Source: Eunapius fragilis
Taxonomy: Eukaryota; Porifera; Demospongiae; Spongillida; Spongillidae
DNA length: 64,000 bases
Reading direction: 5' to 3'
NCBI GenBank assembly: GCA_963681505.1
Contig: OY811984.1
Coordinates: 2,519,772-2,583,771, forward strand
The translations under genes were made by a program, and so were the position numbers. Under the pieces are notes generated by a model. It did not search any database. It was given only the letters and a program-made list of their open reading frames with translations, and was not told the DNA's origin. This document shows positions 1 through 29,479 of this stretch, piece by piece; the stretch's first letter is position 1, and each line of letters opens with the position of its first letter.

Positions 1-890
1 GGAGGGACACAACAACGGCCAAAATGGTGCACTCTCCCAGCATGGCACACTAATGTTCCTGAAGCACCGCATGCCTCAGCATGTCTAACCACCCTAGGTA
101 CAAGCCAAGGAGGAGGACACCACCAGTTGTTCTCACCACTCCAGTCTACTGTAAATGCATCTATGGCCTCAGCTCTTGGGCATAAAAACCGGGAGTTAAA
201 ACGAGGCAACTGTGCATTCAAGTGACTTGCAAATCTGTCTACAGTGTGTGGCCCCCAAAGCAATTCTATTTGCTTAAACACCAATGGGTTAATAAACCAG
301 TCATCACAATCTACTATACGACTTAAGTAGTCTGCTATCTCATTCTGTTCTCTCGGAATCCATTCCGGCTCTATACATAACGCGTGACTCCTGCATAAAG
401 TAAATATCTTTACTGCCTCAGCTTGGAGATGACCCTTACCACTGCCCACTGCCAATATACGAACTACATTTTGATTGTCTGTAAACCAACGTATTCGTGT
501 GTTCCTAAGCTTGCTAGCCATTGCCTCCAATACTCTCCCTACAGCTACCAGCTCCCTCCATGTTGAGCTTTGCTTAGCTTCTAACGTTGTCCATACACCA
601 TTCACAACCTGCATCCCATGCTCCACTGTGTACCCACCATAACCAGTGCAACTAGCATCTGAGAAAACAATCCTAACTGCCCCGGGACTACGCCTTATAG
701 GTTGAGAATTTAGCTCATTTACAGATGCATACCAAAACTCCATTTCTGACCTTGCCTCCTCAGACAAAGGTAAAATCGAGCACCATGCTAACCTGGCCCC
801 TAGCAGTGCATACATGCTCCTGGTCCTGAACCTTGAAATCAGACCCAACGCTAGACCCATTGAAATAATCTTCCCAATCACACTAGTAAA
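1..890 (-). pseudogene. RNase H and linker segment of DIRS-like element
   Basis: Open on the minus strand from about 890 to near the window edge. Visible RNase H landmarks are SDASCTGYGG (first catalytic Asp), WRELVAVGRVLEAM, WFTDNQNVV (TDN catalytic Asp) and EWIPREQNEIADYLSR. A DIRS-type stretch including WWCPPPWLVPRV follows. Near position 40 the expected frame is displaced by one base. It is separated from RT by a frameshift near 890. Confidence 0.75.
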
Positions 891-979
891 ACTCTGGCTT
901 CCACTACTCCTGCCTCAAGACTAGTCTTCAGGTCAGCCCGAAGTGCGGAAACTTTATTAGGGGGAACTGATATGCACCC

Positions 980-1921
980 TTACTCCATATCTACAACAAA
1001 TCCTAACCACTGTACTGTGCTACATGGGACCCATGAGGATTTGGCTTCATTAACTACTAGACCTGCCTGCCGGAGAGTGCTCTGCACCCATTGGCTGGCC
1101 ACATTTGCCTCATGCAAACCTTTTACTGCACAAATGCCATCATCTAAGTACAGCACTATCTTCAACCCCTTTGCCCTCCAATACCGTACCAAGGGCCTCA
1201 ACAGCTTAGTAAATGCATATGGGGCTGAAGCTAGACCAAATGGCAACACTGCAAATTGATAATAAACCTCACCCCAACGAAAACCCAAGTACTGTCTATG
1301 ATGCTTCACAATCTCAACATGATGGTAACCCGATTTAAGATCAAAAGTAAACATCAGCTCACCTTGGTCAAACAATGTCATAGCTACCCGCAAATCTTCA
1401 TATTTAAATTTCTGTTTCCACAGATACTGATTCACATGCCGCAAATTCACCACCAACCGTTTTTTGCCGGACCCTGTTACTACAACTGACAGAGGACTAC
1501 ATACCTTTGGCTTTTCTAATACTTTCTCAACATAGCCACCTGTCAACAGATCCTTAATAGCCCTATCAACAAATGCAGCATGCATTAACGCTGACTTTTG
1601 GTTATTCCGGTAATAACCAGGGGGCTCTTGCATCAAGGGAAGCACATAACCATTAGATATGGTATCCATTACCCAGGGAGGAGCACATAACTCATCCCTC
1701 CAAAAATCACTACCCCCTTTTAATTTCCCCCTCACACAACAGTCCTCCGAAGTACCCGCTACACCATGTGATTCGCCCCTTATCTCACCTACTATTACCT
1801 CCATCACAGGTGTCACATTCTCCCTGTCAACACCTTGACACGTGCCCTGCACGTGTCCCCCTCTCTCAGGTTCTAATAAAGGATACTTCTGCTGCCACCG
1901 GCAGCCTCTTCGGACAGTCAC
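980..1921 (-). pseudogene. Reverse transcriptase domain of DIRS-like element
   Basis: The frame encodes a canonical RT palm and fingers: DLKSGYHHVEI, FGLASAPYAFTKLLRPL and the YLDDG metal-binding motif, ending at QWLGFVVDM before a TAA at 980-982. The frame continues sensibly past that stop (DLKTSLEAG), so the TAA is a mutation and not the natural end. The first listed residue is a GTG, not a true start; upstream in another frame lies the CCHC knuckle CFQCGEVGHLRRDC. A copying enzyme for cytoplasmic/nuclear reverse transcription of the element; non-functional here. Confidence 0.85.
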
Positions 1922-2056
1922 GTCTCAAATGGCCCACCTCACCACATTGAAAACAAATTCCCGGCGCAAATAGTGGTTTGGCTGGCCCGGCCTTGTCCAC
2001 CACCTTAGCCCTGCTGTCCGGAACCTGCGGAACACCTCGCAGGTTCCGGACATAGG

Positions 2057-2649
2057 GCCGAATTTATATTGTATGCATTGGAATCAGTTAAGCTATAATT
2101 TTCTTTTTAAAACTCGGCAGGGATTGGAAACATATCATAATTGTAATTGTCCAGGTGTACCGAAGTCATTCTTGATTATCGCAATATGTGGATCGATTGC
2201 ACTAAGGACTGTTACATCAACTTATACATGCAAACATCTGGGGCGTCTGTCTCTATGATGGAAATTCCTCATTCGTAATTGGAAGTACTTGTAGTGATTA
2301 CTAATCTAATTCGCATAATTACTGTTTCGTCGCTCAATAAAATGCTTATAAGTATGGCAATCGCAAATGAATAAGAACAATTACTGTTCATCAATTATTC
2401 ATTACGCGGCCGTATGGCCTCGCCGTAACCCTAACGGCCTAAACAGCTGCATAGGCGGATCCAAGGGGGGTGCCTAGGGTACCCGGGCACCCCCCTCCAA
2501 GGTCAAGTCAATAATTAATTCATTAACAATGTACTTTATTAAATTTCATTTCTATATCCTAGTCCTCGGTGGCGCGTGTTACGAAACGTCTAAGTAGCAT
2601 TTTAAGTTGCTTCAGCCAATTGTCTGTATAGAGCGCTTTCATCGCGTGA
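2057..2649. other. Non-coding, AT-rich, no gene seen
   Basis: No convincing exon on either strand. At about 2470-2500 there is a GC-rich near-palindrome (GGGGGGTGCC...GGGCACCCCC) beside CGGATCCAAGG, resembling the G-rich ends of the hAT-type MITEs found elsewhere in the window; it may be a fragment of one. Confidence 0.5.
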
Positions 2650-2960
2650 CACAGGAAAAAATTTCGTGTTCCCATTAACGGGTTTATGACATTTCCCAGT
2701 AATTTTTATTTCCACGTTTGGGTTTACAACCAAATTCCCAGCATGGAATTTTTTATTCCCATTATCATAAGAAATTTCCACACCAGGAAAAAAATAATCC
2801 CATCATGACAATCAATCCCAACATTGGGATTTCGTTTTCCATAGTGGGTTTTTAATCCCAGCATGGGTTTTTAATTCCCAGCATAAGTAGTAATTGATCA
2901 ATTCCGATCCTGAAAAAAAATTCCCATCAGGGAAATGCTAACCCAACATGGGAATTTTAT
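2650..2960. repeat. Left subterminal repeat array of CACTA-like element
   Basis: About a dozen degenerate units built on TTTTTAATCCCAGCATGGG occur in both orientations. A matching array in mostly inverted orientation lies at about 6425-6923 (units like CCAGGGTGGGAAT). In plant CACTA elements such subterminal repeats bind the accessory protein TNPA; that role here is inference. Confidence 0.65.
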
Positions 2961-3132
2961 TTCCACAGTTGTTACTCTAAATACTATGCTTGCAATAAAC
3001 ATGTAAATCCAAGTGCGGAAAGACATCAAACCAATGTATAGGGATTTCACTTCCCAGAATAAAGCCAAAATTACCGTTTTAATTACAGTGTGAGAATTCA
3101 GAATCAATTCTGCAACACACAATATGAAACAA

Positions 3133-4293
3133 AACTACTGAAACCAAAATTGTCCTGCAAAGTATCCATCCAATGCATGTACTATTGAGGCAAAATGAAC
3201 TTTCTCCTTCTCCTTTAGGCGTTTGTAACGTACAGTTACAGTAGAATCAGCATATCTCTCATAAAACCAGAATTCTCTTTCATTCCAATGAGCTGTCATC
3301 TTTTCACAAAACAATGGGTTGCTGCACCATCTTAATATCTTATTATAAGGCACATATAAAAGAAACCTATTGTCCCTTTTTGATGGCAATACCTGCATGT
3401 GCAGATGCAAAAATGGATACACATTATGTACATGGGGCAATATGCATAGAAGATGTAAGTAAAGGTTTGGAAGCTTACTTGCAAACTAGTTCAGTGGAAT
3501 TCATAATGTCATAACAGGTAGGGTGTTCTGTGCTCAGGCATATTTGATACGTAATGGGTTCCTTATATCCTTTCATCTTCAATAGCTTTGTAACTGCTTG
3601 CCAAGATCTAGGCCAGTATCTCAACAGTTGAGGGTCTCCCTTGCAGTATAAATCTCTACCATAGTTTAGCACTCTCATGAAATGTTCTTGTGAAGTAGAA
3701 AAATCATCTTGGATCACCAAAGCATCAAGAACAGCTTCTAAAACATCATTTTCTATCTTTCTTCGCTCCTGGTTGTCTCCTGGTTGTCTTCATCAGTAAC
3801 TGCAATTGTTCATCAGTGCATGTTGGCAAGCTGCATCTGTTCATCAGTGTTGGCAAACAATTCATGTTCATCAGCCGTAGAGATAACACTAACATCTGAG
3901 TAAGGAGGAGTCACATAATCATCAGCACAGTCCACAATATAATCAGGTTCAATAGTCAACGTTTCATCATCTATTGCAATTGCATCTTCCGTTTGACCAG
4001 CTGGAAGATCGGCAATTTGCAATGCAGTATTGTAGTCAGGTTCCTCGATATCAGCTCTTTCGCCAATGTTACGGGAACTTGCTATAAATTAAAGCAGCAC
4101 ATATAATCGCAAATTGTTTTGATTAAGCCACGCGCGTACCTGCTACTTGCAAATAATTTTTCCAATGTCTTAGTTCAGTTGATCGAGAAACAGCATTATC
4201 CTTGCAATCCTCACATGGGCAGTGAGCGTGAGATGCTTGCCTAGCTGCACACGTACAGTAGGCAACTTCTTTTCGATCCCAAATATTGTTCAT
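3133..4293 (-). pseudogene. CACTA-type transposase, N-terminal part only
   Basis: Exon 1 (4293-4140) starts with an ATG and encodes YCTCAARQASHAHCPCEDC and AVSRSTELRHW, the Cys-rich start seen in animal EnSpm transposases. Exon 2 begins at 4081 (phase joins as GCA) and is acidic. Exon 3 (about 3740-3471) has YWPRSWQAVTKLLK and TYQICLSTEHPTCYD. After a small intron (acceptor CATGCAG near 3397) exon 4 contains FCEKMTAHWNEREFW and ends GYFAGQFWFQ-stop at 3133-3135. The DDE catalytic half never appears and the join between exons 2 and 3 is out of frame as read, so this looks like a deleted, inactive transposase. The family call rests on recognisable pattern, not on a search. Confidence 0.55.
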
Positions 4294-4345
4294 TGATGCG
4301 CAGATTAGACTTTAATTTGCTCTATTGCGCATGCGTACAAGCAAG
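4294..4345. promoter_or_regulatory. Putative shared divergent promoter region
   Basis: Only 52 bases separate the ATG of the minus-strand transposase-like gene (4293) from the ATG of the plus-strand SAM gene (4346). If both starts are right, the two 5' UTRs overlap or transcription starts inside the opposite gene. No TATA box stands out. Confidence 0.35.
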
Positions 4346-6313
4346 ATGGTACGGCTGGAAGTTGCCAAGCTATGGACAGTCACAGAAACTGAAGAATGGG
4401 CAGAGAAAAACTTCAGTCACGCAGTTGCGCAAAGCTTTAAAGGTAGTAACACTGCCAAACAGTCAGTTGATCGATTTACATATCGCGCATGCATGTAATC
4501 ATTGTAATGTAATAATTATGTACGCATGGACTATATAATCGCCAGTTGAATCGCACTAGCTATCTGTAACATTGGCTACATACGCCTAAAATTTTTTGTA
4601 CATGTTTCGTATAGCAAATACAACTGTACGCGTTAACGAGATGTACATGTACTGGTATATCTGCTGTATAAAAGCCATTGCCGCGAGATGAAACTTGAAT
4701 CGGAATCGGTGGGATAATTGTTTGTAGCTAACCTTTTCCCTTTTTGATGGCAATGCCATGTGCACATGCATGCTGCGTGCATGCTCCCGCCCATAGGGCG
4801 GGATGATTAATTAGCATCTGAACGTGTTGCAACCACAATGTTTTGAAATTTTTTATTTTTATTAACACAATTCACAGAGCAGCGAATTTGTGATGGAGAG
4901 TCTCTTGCGTTGCTGTGCCAACATGGCGGCATGGAGCAGCTGAAAGCTTGTGGGCTTAAAACTGTTAGTGAGCAACTGAAGTTAAGGAAGCTCATAAAGC
5001 TAACGTTGGAGCAGCCCACAATAGCAGCTGCCTGTGATAATTCTCCTGCACCTGAAGGCTTTGGCGGTGCCAGGAAAAAACTTTCCCTTGTTGAGTTGAT
5101 GAAGATCCCACCAGAGGAGAAAAGATTGTACCTGATGATGTAAGCATTATAAATCATAGAATTGAAAAGTGACTTTTTAAAATCCATAGGCGAAATAAGG
5201 TGAACAAAGTTGTAAAAGAACAGTGGAAAGGAAATGTTATTCCTTTGTTTAAGACTGACCCTGAAGAGAAAAAGAAACTCGAGGATATGGTACAGAAATT
5301 GGTTCCAAATTGCTCAACCAAATACTTTGGGGAGCGAGCAATTAGGCAGCACATAATTGACACCTTAACTGAAAGAAGGAGGATGATCAAGAAAGGATTT
5401 GATTACACCAATTCAAGGTATGGGTATGCATCTGTTCATTATCACGGGGTTGATTCAAGTACCAAGTTATGTAGTCAAAAACAGGGACTAATACCAATAT
5501 TATTTAAATTATGTAAGGTTAAAATTTAGCAATGTTGAGAATGGGGGCCTACTACAGGCACGTCAGAAAACGGAAAAAGTGAAATCATCTGTCAAATGTG
5601 TGACTAATTCAGGTAACTTTTAGATGTATGCTGCATGAGATTGGTATGCATGCTTCATGAATGTAAAGAAGAGGTGCTAAATCCCTGGAAAATATTCTTC
5701 ACAGAACAATCTCACTCGGAAAGCACAGCAGAATGTGAGTTTGTGAATCTTAGTGAGAAGTCATTCAATGTATAACTGATCTACATTCATTGATGATTTT
5801 CTTTCGCAGCAACAGCATCAACATCACCATCAGCATTACCATCCACATCACAATCAACATCAGTATCTGCATCAACAGTAGCATCAACATCATCATTATC
5901 ATCAACATCACAATCAACATCAGCAACTTCATCAGTATCAACCTCAACAGTAGCATCTCCTTCAGCATCAACATCAGTCTTAACATCAACCTCAGGCATA
6001 AACATATTTAGTATTATAATATATACACTATTGTTCTTTCTGTTCAGATTTATCAATGAAGAGTGCTGAGGTCATCATTGTATCAGCCTTCAAGGTACAC
6101 TTCATGAAGGAGGTTACAAGGCAACAAATGCTTGGGGTTATTAATTGTTACATTTCACCTGACAAAAGAAAGCACTTCCATACAATGTCCAAATCAGCGT
6201 TACTCATGCCACTTGCCAAAGCCCTTCTAAGTAAGCGGTTGATAGTCTTAGAAGATGATTGTGACCTACAGAACATCAAAAGAGATGATATCATTGTTAA
6301 TGGAGTACTGTAA
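4346..6313 (+). CDS. SAM-domain protein encoded inside the CACTA-like element (388 aa)
   Basis: Seven exons join without a frame error: 4346-4442, 4878-5139, 5190-5417, 5530-5612, 5705-5734, 5810-6010, 6048-6313 (stop). The first two encode a SAM domain: EEWAEKNFSHAVAQSFK, then ICDGESLALLCQHGGMEQL and CGLKTVSEQLKLRKLIKL, the two C-terminal helices. Exon 3 is basic/charged (QHIIDTLTERRRMIKKGFDY). Exon 6 is a low-complexity Ser/Thr/Ala tract of TCA-ACA codons. The last exon (VIIVSAFKVHFMKEV...) is unrecognised. The architecture resembles SAMD3-like proteins multiplied in fish and cnidarian genomes (recalled, not searched). SAM domains mediate protein oligomerisation or RNA binding. Inside a CACTA-like element it could be the accessory, TNPA-like partner (inference). 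The last donor (TTTA-GTATTA) is weak. Confidence 0.65.
5810..6010 (+). repeat. TCAACA codon microsatellite within SAM gene
   Basis: A run of TCA/ACA/GCA codons gives a Ser/Thr/Ala-rich tract; the antisense frames are open as Asp/Val-rich or Met/Leu-rich ORFs purely because of the repeat. Confidence 0.8.
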
Positions 6314-6572
6314 ACTGTGCTCAGTCTTTCTATGTGTATGTAGTATTGTTATCCAAGCACTTCATTATATGCTGATTAGTATTCATGATCAATGTGTTAT
6401 GTGAATGTTTTGTTTATTACATAAGGTAACAGGCCAGGATGGAACGCAGAACGGAAGCGTGCATGGTGGGGCAAAAGGAACCTCGGTGAAAAAATATGGA
6501 ACGTTATAGAAAACAGGGTGGAAATTTAAAATTTACCATGGTGGAATACAAGCGAACCATGTGTGAACTATA

Positions 6573-6574
<2 letters not shown>

Positions 6575-6602
<28 letters not shown>
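6575..6602. repeat. Poly-G tract
   Basis: Uninterrupted run of about 28 G inside the right end of the CACTA-like element. Confidence 0.9.
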
Positions 6603-6603
<1 letters not shown>

Positions 6604-7180
6604 AAGAAAAAACCAGGGTGGGAATAGCAGCGGAGGAGGAATTACGGATTCCCATAATTGGAATCTAATAAACCCTCGGTGTCACAGGGTGTATTTTTGG
6701 AGAATCCCAGGGTGTACAGTGAACGGAATTCGGAAATACCAGGATGGAAATACAGAAAAAACCATAATGGAAAGCTATATTCCCAAGGTAGGATCCCATA
6801 AAATCCCATGAAAAAACCCATACGCGATTTTGTACAACGTTCCCATTAATGGGTTTTTGACCCTGGAATCGCGCTGTTCCCAGTATTAATTCCATTAATG
6901 GGAACGCGAAATTTTTTCCTGTGTGACTTATCTTCTAATTAGTCCGCCATATTGTGCTCGTTTACAATGGGGCTTATGTTTAGTTTTGGTACGTAACATT
7001 ACTTCAGAGTGTCGTTTAAATATATTATTGCGGTCTAACAAATGACTAACATTTATAAAAACTTGTGCCCTCGGAGCGCGAGTAGTTATACCAGAGATCA
7101 TATATAGATCTCTGCTTGTACAGACAACCTATTCACATTGCGCAAGCGCATAAAGGGTGCATGCACGTGTGATCGATCTC

Positions 7181-24783
<17,603 letters not shown>

Positions 24784-24921
24784 TCATTACTGTCACATTG
24801 TGTTAAACATTGTGTCTTATTGGAGGTTGTTTTGTTTTGTGTGCAGTTTGTGTCAATGTACATTGCGTCATCAGAGGGTGGCCAGTAATTATTGAAAAAT
24901 CGTCAGCCCTAACCCTTGCAC

Positions 24922-24927
24922 AATAAA
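24922..24927 (+). terminator. AATAAA polyadenylation signal of DHX16
   Basis: AATAAA lies 139 bases after the DHX16 stop codon (24781-24783). Confidence 0.6.
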
Positions 24928-24929
24928 AA

Positions 24930-25660
24930 AAATTGTATGAAAACTACAAGGTGGGGTGCAAACAATCTGTATGGACCCCATCGTCCAATACTGTAGAGCT
25001 TGAAGAGAGGATTACGAATCTGCTTTTAAGATGAAAAAAATAGTGATGCGAGCGGGCGGGTTATTACTATAAAGTTGTAACTATATGAGATCGTTGTTAG
25101 CGAAATAGATTCTTATTATTATAAGCTACACCTATGTTAATTCGACTGTCCATCACATCATGGAGCGGCTTTTAGTAATTAATTTAGCGTACTTGCACCA
25201 ACTCCTGATGGAAAATTTTCCTTTTCGCTGCAACGATGCATTCCAATCAAGGGATATTTGAACAATTGCATCTAGGACTTACAAATAAACAGCTGACTAA
25301 TTTTCCAGATGGCGATCCCTTCTGTTCAGTTTTTAAAATAACGCATACATTCACCAAGAACCTTTTTAAAACGTGAAATACTAACCAGCTGCAGTGGCAG
25401 GGAGAATCTCGTGCACGTTCGTCAATATTTTAATATACTGATGATTTTGGTATGCCACACCGCCTGCCTTGAAAGCTCACACGCGCGCTCTAACGTATGT
25501 ACATACGTAATGCATAGTGACACTCCAATATGATCTGAGTCCTGACAATCAACTACTTGAAGTATAAGTTCTGCAGCTAGATTCATTAAGTTCCCCCATG
25601 CATTGCAGGTATAGTACTTGTCCATAATGAACACTTATGTAGATATACACATGTAGTGTT
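24930..25660. other. Intergenic, tail-to-tail between DHX16 and kinase gene
   Basis: No exon or repeat recognised; AT-rich sequence between the DHX16 polyadenylation signal and the stop codon of the minus-strand kinase. Confidence 0.5.
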
Positions 25661-25666
25661 TCCTAA

Positions 25667-26718
25667 CTAGTTCATTTTCTTAAGAATGGTTGACATTGTG
25701 GGTCGTTGAGCAGGTTCTTGCTGAGTGCATTCCAACATCAAGGAATGTAAGAAGACATTTTTGACCTCCATCTTACCTTTCAAATTATTGAGAGTATCTA
25801 GATAGGGAAATTCTCTCATTGTGACCTCACAGAGCAGTATTCCGAAACTGTACACATCAATCTTGGTGGTCTGTGGTGGTGGCTTGACACTAGAAGATGG
25901 GTGAACAGGGTACGCCTCTGGGGCTGTGTATGCTATGGAACCCTCCGCCATGGTAACAGCTTCCTTGGCCCAATTGGCAGACCCAAAGTCTGATAGTTTG
26001 GCTTGCCACCTGTTGTTGGCCATTGCCTTCAGAAGTACATTGGCTGAGCTCACATCTCTGTGGATGATGGGCTCTTCAAGCTCATGGAGGTAGCAGAGGG
26101 CAGAGGCTACATCACGGAATATGTCCATACACTGGTCCAGACCAGGGTGAAGGAGGTTATCCTCATAGGCCTTCCTCAGTGTGGTGTTCAGCAGCTCAGT
26201 GATGATCAGGGGTCCTCCCTGGTCATCCAGCACAGCTGCCATGAACAGCACAAGGTTGGGGTGGTTTACTTGAGACATGGTACAGATCTCACGATACACT
26301 CGCTTGATTGTATGTGGGGTGACGATGGCCTTGTGAATGCACTTGACAGCCACCTGTTGACCTCTGAACTTTCCTTCTTTAACATATCCCCATGCCCCTC
26401 CTCCTAATGGCTTCTCCATCACTGTTACATGATGACGTGGTACCATCCAGAATTCCTTACGCTGTGAGTGTTCCTTCTTTAGGGCTTCCAATTCCTTCTT
26501 AATGTGATCTTGTTCTCTCTTAATCTGGTTACATTCCTTCTTCAGTTGATCTCGTTCTGCCTTCACCTGATCATTTTCCTTCATTGCTTTATCTCGTTCT
26601 TCCTTCACCTGATTACATTCCTTCACTGCTTGATCTCGCTCCTCTTTGTATTGTTGGCTTAATTTCCTCTCTTGAGCCAGTTGTTCTTGTAGTTCTTTAA
26701 ACTCCACTTCGTGAATAG
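25667..26718 (-). CDS. Coiled coil plus TKL-type protein kinase, terminal exon (copy 1)
   Basis: The exon opens after an acceptor (TTCCATAG) at 26719 and ends with TAG at 25667. The first ~90 residues are a coiled coil of repeats such as ERDQAVKECNQVK. The kinase domain follows with every key element: glycine loop GGGAWGYVKEG, VAVKCIH lysine, YREICTM glutamate, HRDVSSANVLL catalytic loop, SDFGSAN and TAPEAYP. It is therefore predicted to be active, in the tyrosine-kinase-like/RIPK-like group (inference). The exon starts in phase 1, so an upstream exon is required. The best candidate is the CAP-Gly exon at 35605-35464, which leaves exactly one base (T+CT). Near-identical exons occur at 60631-61671 and 63278-64000, with their flanking intron in the first case. 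Confidence 0.85.
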
Positions 26719-27604
26719 CTATGGAATGTGAAATATATGATAAAAGCATGATCACAAAATATCATTGTTACTTATACACTGTAAAATAAGTTTTATTCGG
26801 CCATGCATAGTAAGATTAAACATCATCAGTGGTGCCCAAATGAAGGCATTTGCACTGAATGAGTTGTTTTTGTTTTGTTCTTAAAATTTTACAGGCCAGA
26901 TGGTAAGACAATAGTGATGAAAGCATTTATGATTAATAATACATGACTGGAATGGGTGGTTGTGTAATAGTACTAGCCCAGCATCATCATCAGTAATGGT
27001 TATGGGGTTGTGCAGGTGCAGCAGTGTTCTTGCATGGTGAACCTCTGCCTCCCACTTCAAAGTGTGTATCTACAGTTCTAATTACAATATCTGCTAATAG
27101 GGTGTCTAAGGCAGGCCCTTGGTTTCTTCATGCCATTTTGCACATTGTAAGACTGTTCATCAAATTACAATCGAAATTACATTACTAAATAGGGAATGGT
27201 TCTAGCACGGTAAACAAATCAAGACCCAAATCTCCTGGTCTGGAAATGTTGGCAATGGTTTTTTCAAGGTAGTTGCAATTGATGCTTTCCCGAGTGGTAA
27301 GCTCACTACTTAACTGTACCAGTGATGGCAGTCTGAAGCTGCAGATTAATACATGCTCCATTAAAATATAAAATGCATTCTATCAAATTAAAACTGTTCC
27401 TCACTCGTCCCTTTGCTCTTATTGGGATTAGGTCCGTTGTTTCTATGACTAAAGATGCCATGATGCTATAATACAATACCGGTAATTGAAGTGAGGGGTG
27501 AGCAGCATAAGTGCCTCAATCTTCTTTTAAAGAGACTATAACTTGTCAGCACTTATCAGTATTCACAGTTATCATCAACTATAAATTAGGAAACAAGTAA
27601 AGAA

Positions 27605-27835
27605 ACATTCTCTAACGGGACAGTTGGTGGGATATAGGAATTTCACGAAGGGAACCAGGTATAGGGAAAAGAAAAATGAGACAAAAAATCCTATACTTAT
27701 ATGTTACTTAACCAAAAGATGTGATAAATATAGGAATTTGTCGCAGTTTCTTTTCCCAAAACCTGGTTCCCTTCCTTTTTACACCACCTTTGCCTGAAAT
27801 TCGTATATCCCATCAACTTTCTCGTTAGAGAATGT
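27605..27835. mobile_element. Foldback MITE, ACATTCTCT family, copy 1
   Basis: Arms ACATTCTCTAACGGGACAGT... and ...TTTCTCGTTAGAGAATGT are complementary through GTTGGTGGGATATAGGAATT. Relatives: 36688-36960 and 57825-57916. Confidence 0.85.
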
Positions 27836-29089
27836 TTTTCTTTACATAACATGCTAGTCCTCACCATAAATCATATTGTAACCTGTCGAGCCAGATCAGT
27901 TTGGATGATGAAGGGTATGTCTAAATGGTACACTCATTAATTACCAAAAGAAAATGCCAAATGCTCTCAAAATGGAGTTTAGCTCTACTGCCCTTCCAGT
28001 TCAAGTTTGACACAGACATACAGAAATGACGATTCCCCCCAGAGCTGCAACAAAAATTTTTTGTAGATGATAAGGGTGAGGGGATATGATGGTCTTGGGA
28101 CTCGTTTTGTTTATCATTCTGTGTGATTACTCATTTTTGATTGTACTCGGGCCAAACTGCTCCTATTGTATAAGGTGGCCCTCTAGGTCTGACAACCAGC
28201 ATACACGCAGCACGTGAAATGAGTCTTGTTGAATGAGAATTAGCCTTGTTATTGTTTGCTCCACTTGAAATTTCATTACAAATGATCTCATTTAATGGAA
28301 ACTATACTTATTTATGCCTTTGTGTGAGACTGATGAAATTGGCTTACACTACAGCTTATGTTTAGAAGGACCTGAATAGTTCACTCGACAAGCAGCCACT
28401 GCTCTTCTACATGACACGCTGCTGTACACTGTCCATGTGTAGGCCAGATATAAAAGCACATCAATAAAGTGAAGATGGTGGGAGTGGATTTAATTTGCAC
28501 CAATATGCCGCTTCTCTAAAAATAACCCTCTGCATAGATGTGATGAGTTAGTGCTGGTGGTGTGCACAATGGACCCGGCACCAATATTGAATTGTACATG
28601 CACATGCATGAGACGTTGATGTGACAGGTTGAACTGTAAACCTGTTTAGAAAAGGCAGGTGCTGATAGCAATTGCTATATGACTTAGCATTCTACAAGAG
28701 TGCAGTTTGGCACTTTTGTTTGGGTCCTAGCACAAAATGAGCAAAGACATTTCTAAAATGTTGTACACACACACTCAACACACACACATACACGTACACA
28801 CACATTTAACACACACACACACAATACAGGCACACTTACGAAAGACTCACACCAATTAATCATACTTTTATTACCTCCACAACTTGTGCTGTGTGAGAGT
28901 GATAAAATGTATATTTCCACCAATAGTAATGCTGCATCATATGCTAGGCAGGATGTACGTACCAATCCCTCTCCTCCACTAACACTTCCTGATTTAAAAA
29001 CCCCCTAAGAATTGATTATGCAAATGTACCTTTACTTGCTCTATTAGTTGAAATAGATTTTATGAAATTATGGCAGCAAAAAGGGACCT

Positions 29090-29457
29090 AATGCATTGTT
29101 AAATTTTCTAAGAGGCACCTACAGTGGAGATCGTGATAGTTGATCAATTGGCATCGATTTAATGCTTACTTGAATTTAAAACAATAACCACATGATGAAA
29201 ATCTAACTGCACACAGGGCCGTAGCCACGATAAATAAACCGGTCCGGCCATTGGTGGGAGCGAGGGTGGGAGACCATGAGGGATTTAATAAATTATAGTA
29301 TTAACTTAATAATTGGAAGTTCGCTAGGCTAAAACCGGTCCGGCCATGGCCGGACTGGCCGGACTGGAGGCTACGGCCCTGGCACGATGCACAGGCTAAA
29401 CACTTGTTACCATGTTCGTGGTGCATCACGTGACTATCACTTTCTACAACTGTCGTT
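29090..29457. repeat. Inverted repeat partner of 33690-33880
   Basis: Sequence such as GATAGTTGATCAATTGGCAT, TTAAAACAATAACCAC and GGTGCATCACGTGACTATCA reappears reverse-complemented at 33690-33880. The left copy is split by a MITE at 29214-29381. Confidence 0.75.
29214..29381. mobile_element. MITE with CAGGGCCGTAGCC termini
   Basis: Begins CAGGGCCGTAGCC and ends GGCTACGGCCCTG; the interior repeats CCGGTCCGGCCAT in both orientations. The 33.7-kb copy of the flanking repeat lacks it, which confirms insertion. A clear 8-bp target duplication is not visible. Confidence 0.75.
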
Positions 29458-29479
29458 TTCATGGGCCCTGGTGAAAGTT

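Larger units (their letters stand above)
1..2056 (-). mobile_element. DIRS-like retrotransposon remnant, truncated at both ends
   Basis: Read on the minus strand, this stretch gives in order a CCHC zinc knuckle (about 1915-1965), a reverse transcriptase (980-1921) and an RNase H domain with the following DIRS-type segment (1-890). The order, the YLDDG catalytic motif and the RNase H tail WIPREQNEIADYLSR followed by VDRFASHLNAQLPRFNSR are typical of DIRS/PAT-type elements. Homology to the upstream gag part stops at about 2056, where the sequence becomes AT-rich. The tyrosine recombinase expected downstream would lie left of position 1. The copy is dead: gag knuckle and RT are in different frames, a stop ends RT at 980-982, and there are single-base frameshifts near 890 and near 40. 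Confidence 0.8.
2650..6923. mobile_element. EnSpm/CACTA-like DNA transposon with 3-bp target duplication
   Basis: The ends are inverted copies: CACAGGAAAAAATTTCGTGT at the left and its complement at the right, continuing into CCCATTAA on both sides. Each end is flanked by TGA (2647-2649 and 6924-6926), a 3-bp target site duplication as expected for CACTA elements. Both ends contain arrays of degenerate subterminal repeats. Inside are two divergent genes: a truncated transposase-like gene (minus) and a SAM-domain gene (plus). The termini begin CACAG rather than the textbook CACTA, so the superfamily call rests on terminus style, TSD length, subterminal repeats and the transposase N-terminus. 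A 153-bp relative with almost the same termini lies at 58848-59000. Confidence 0.75.

Noticed and set aside
5787-6056. Antisense Asp/Val-rich and Met/Leu-rich ORFs opposite the SAM gene
   Set aside because: They are reading-frame echoes of the TCA/ACA codon repeat in the plus-strand exon.
26060-26407. Plus-strand 115-aa ORF over the kinase, repeated at 61016-61360
   Set aside because: Antisense of conserved kinase sequence; the duplication preserves it passively.
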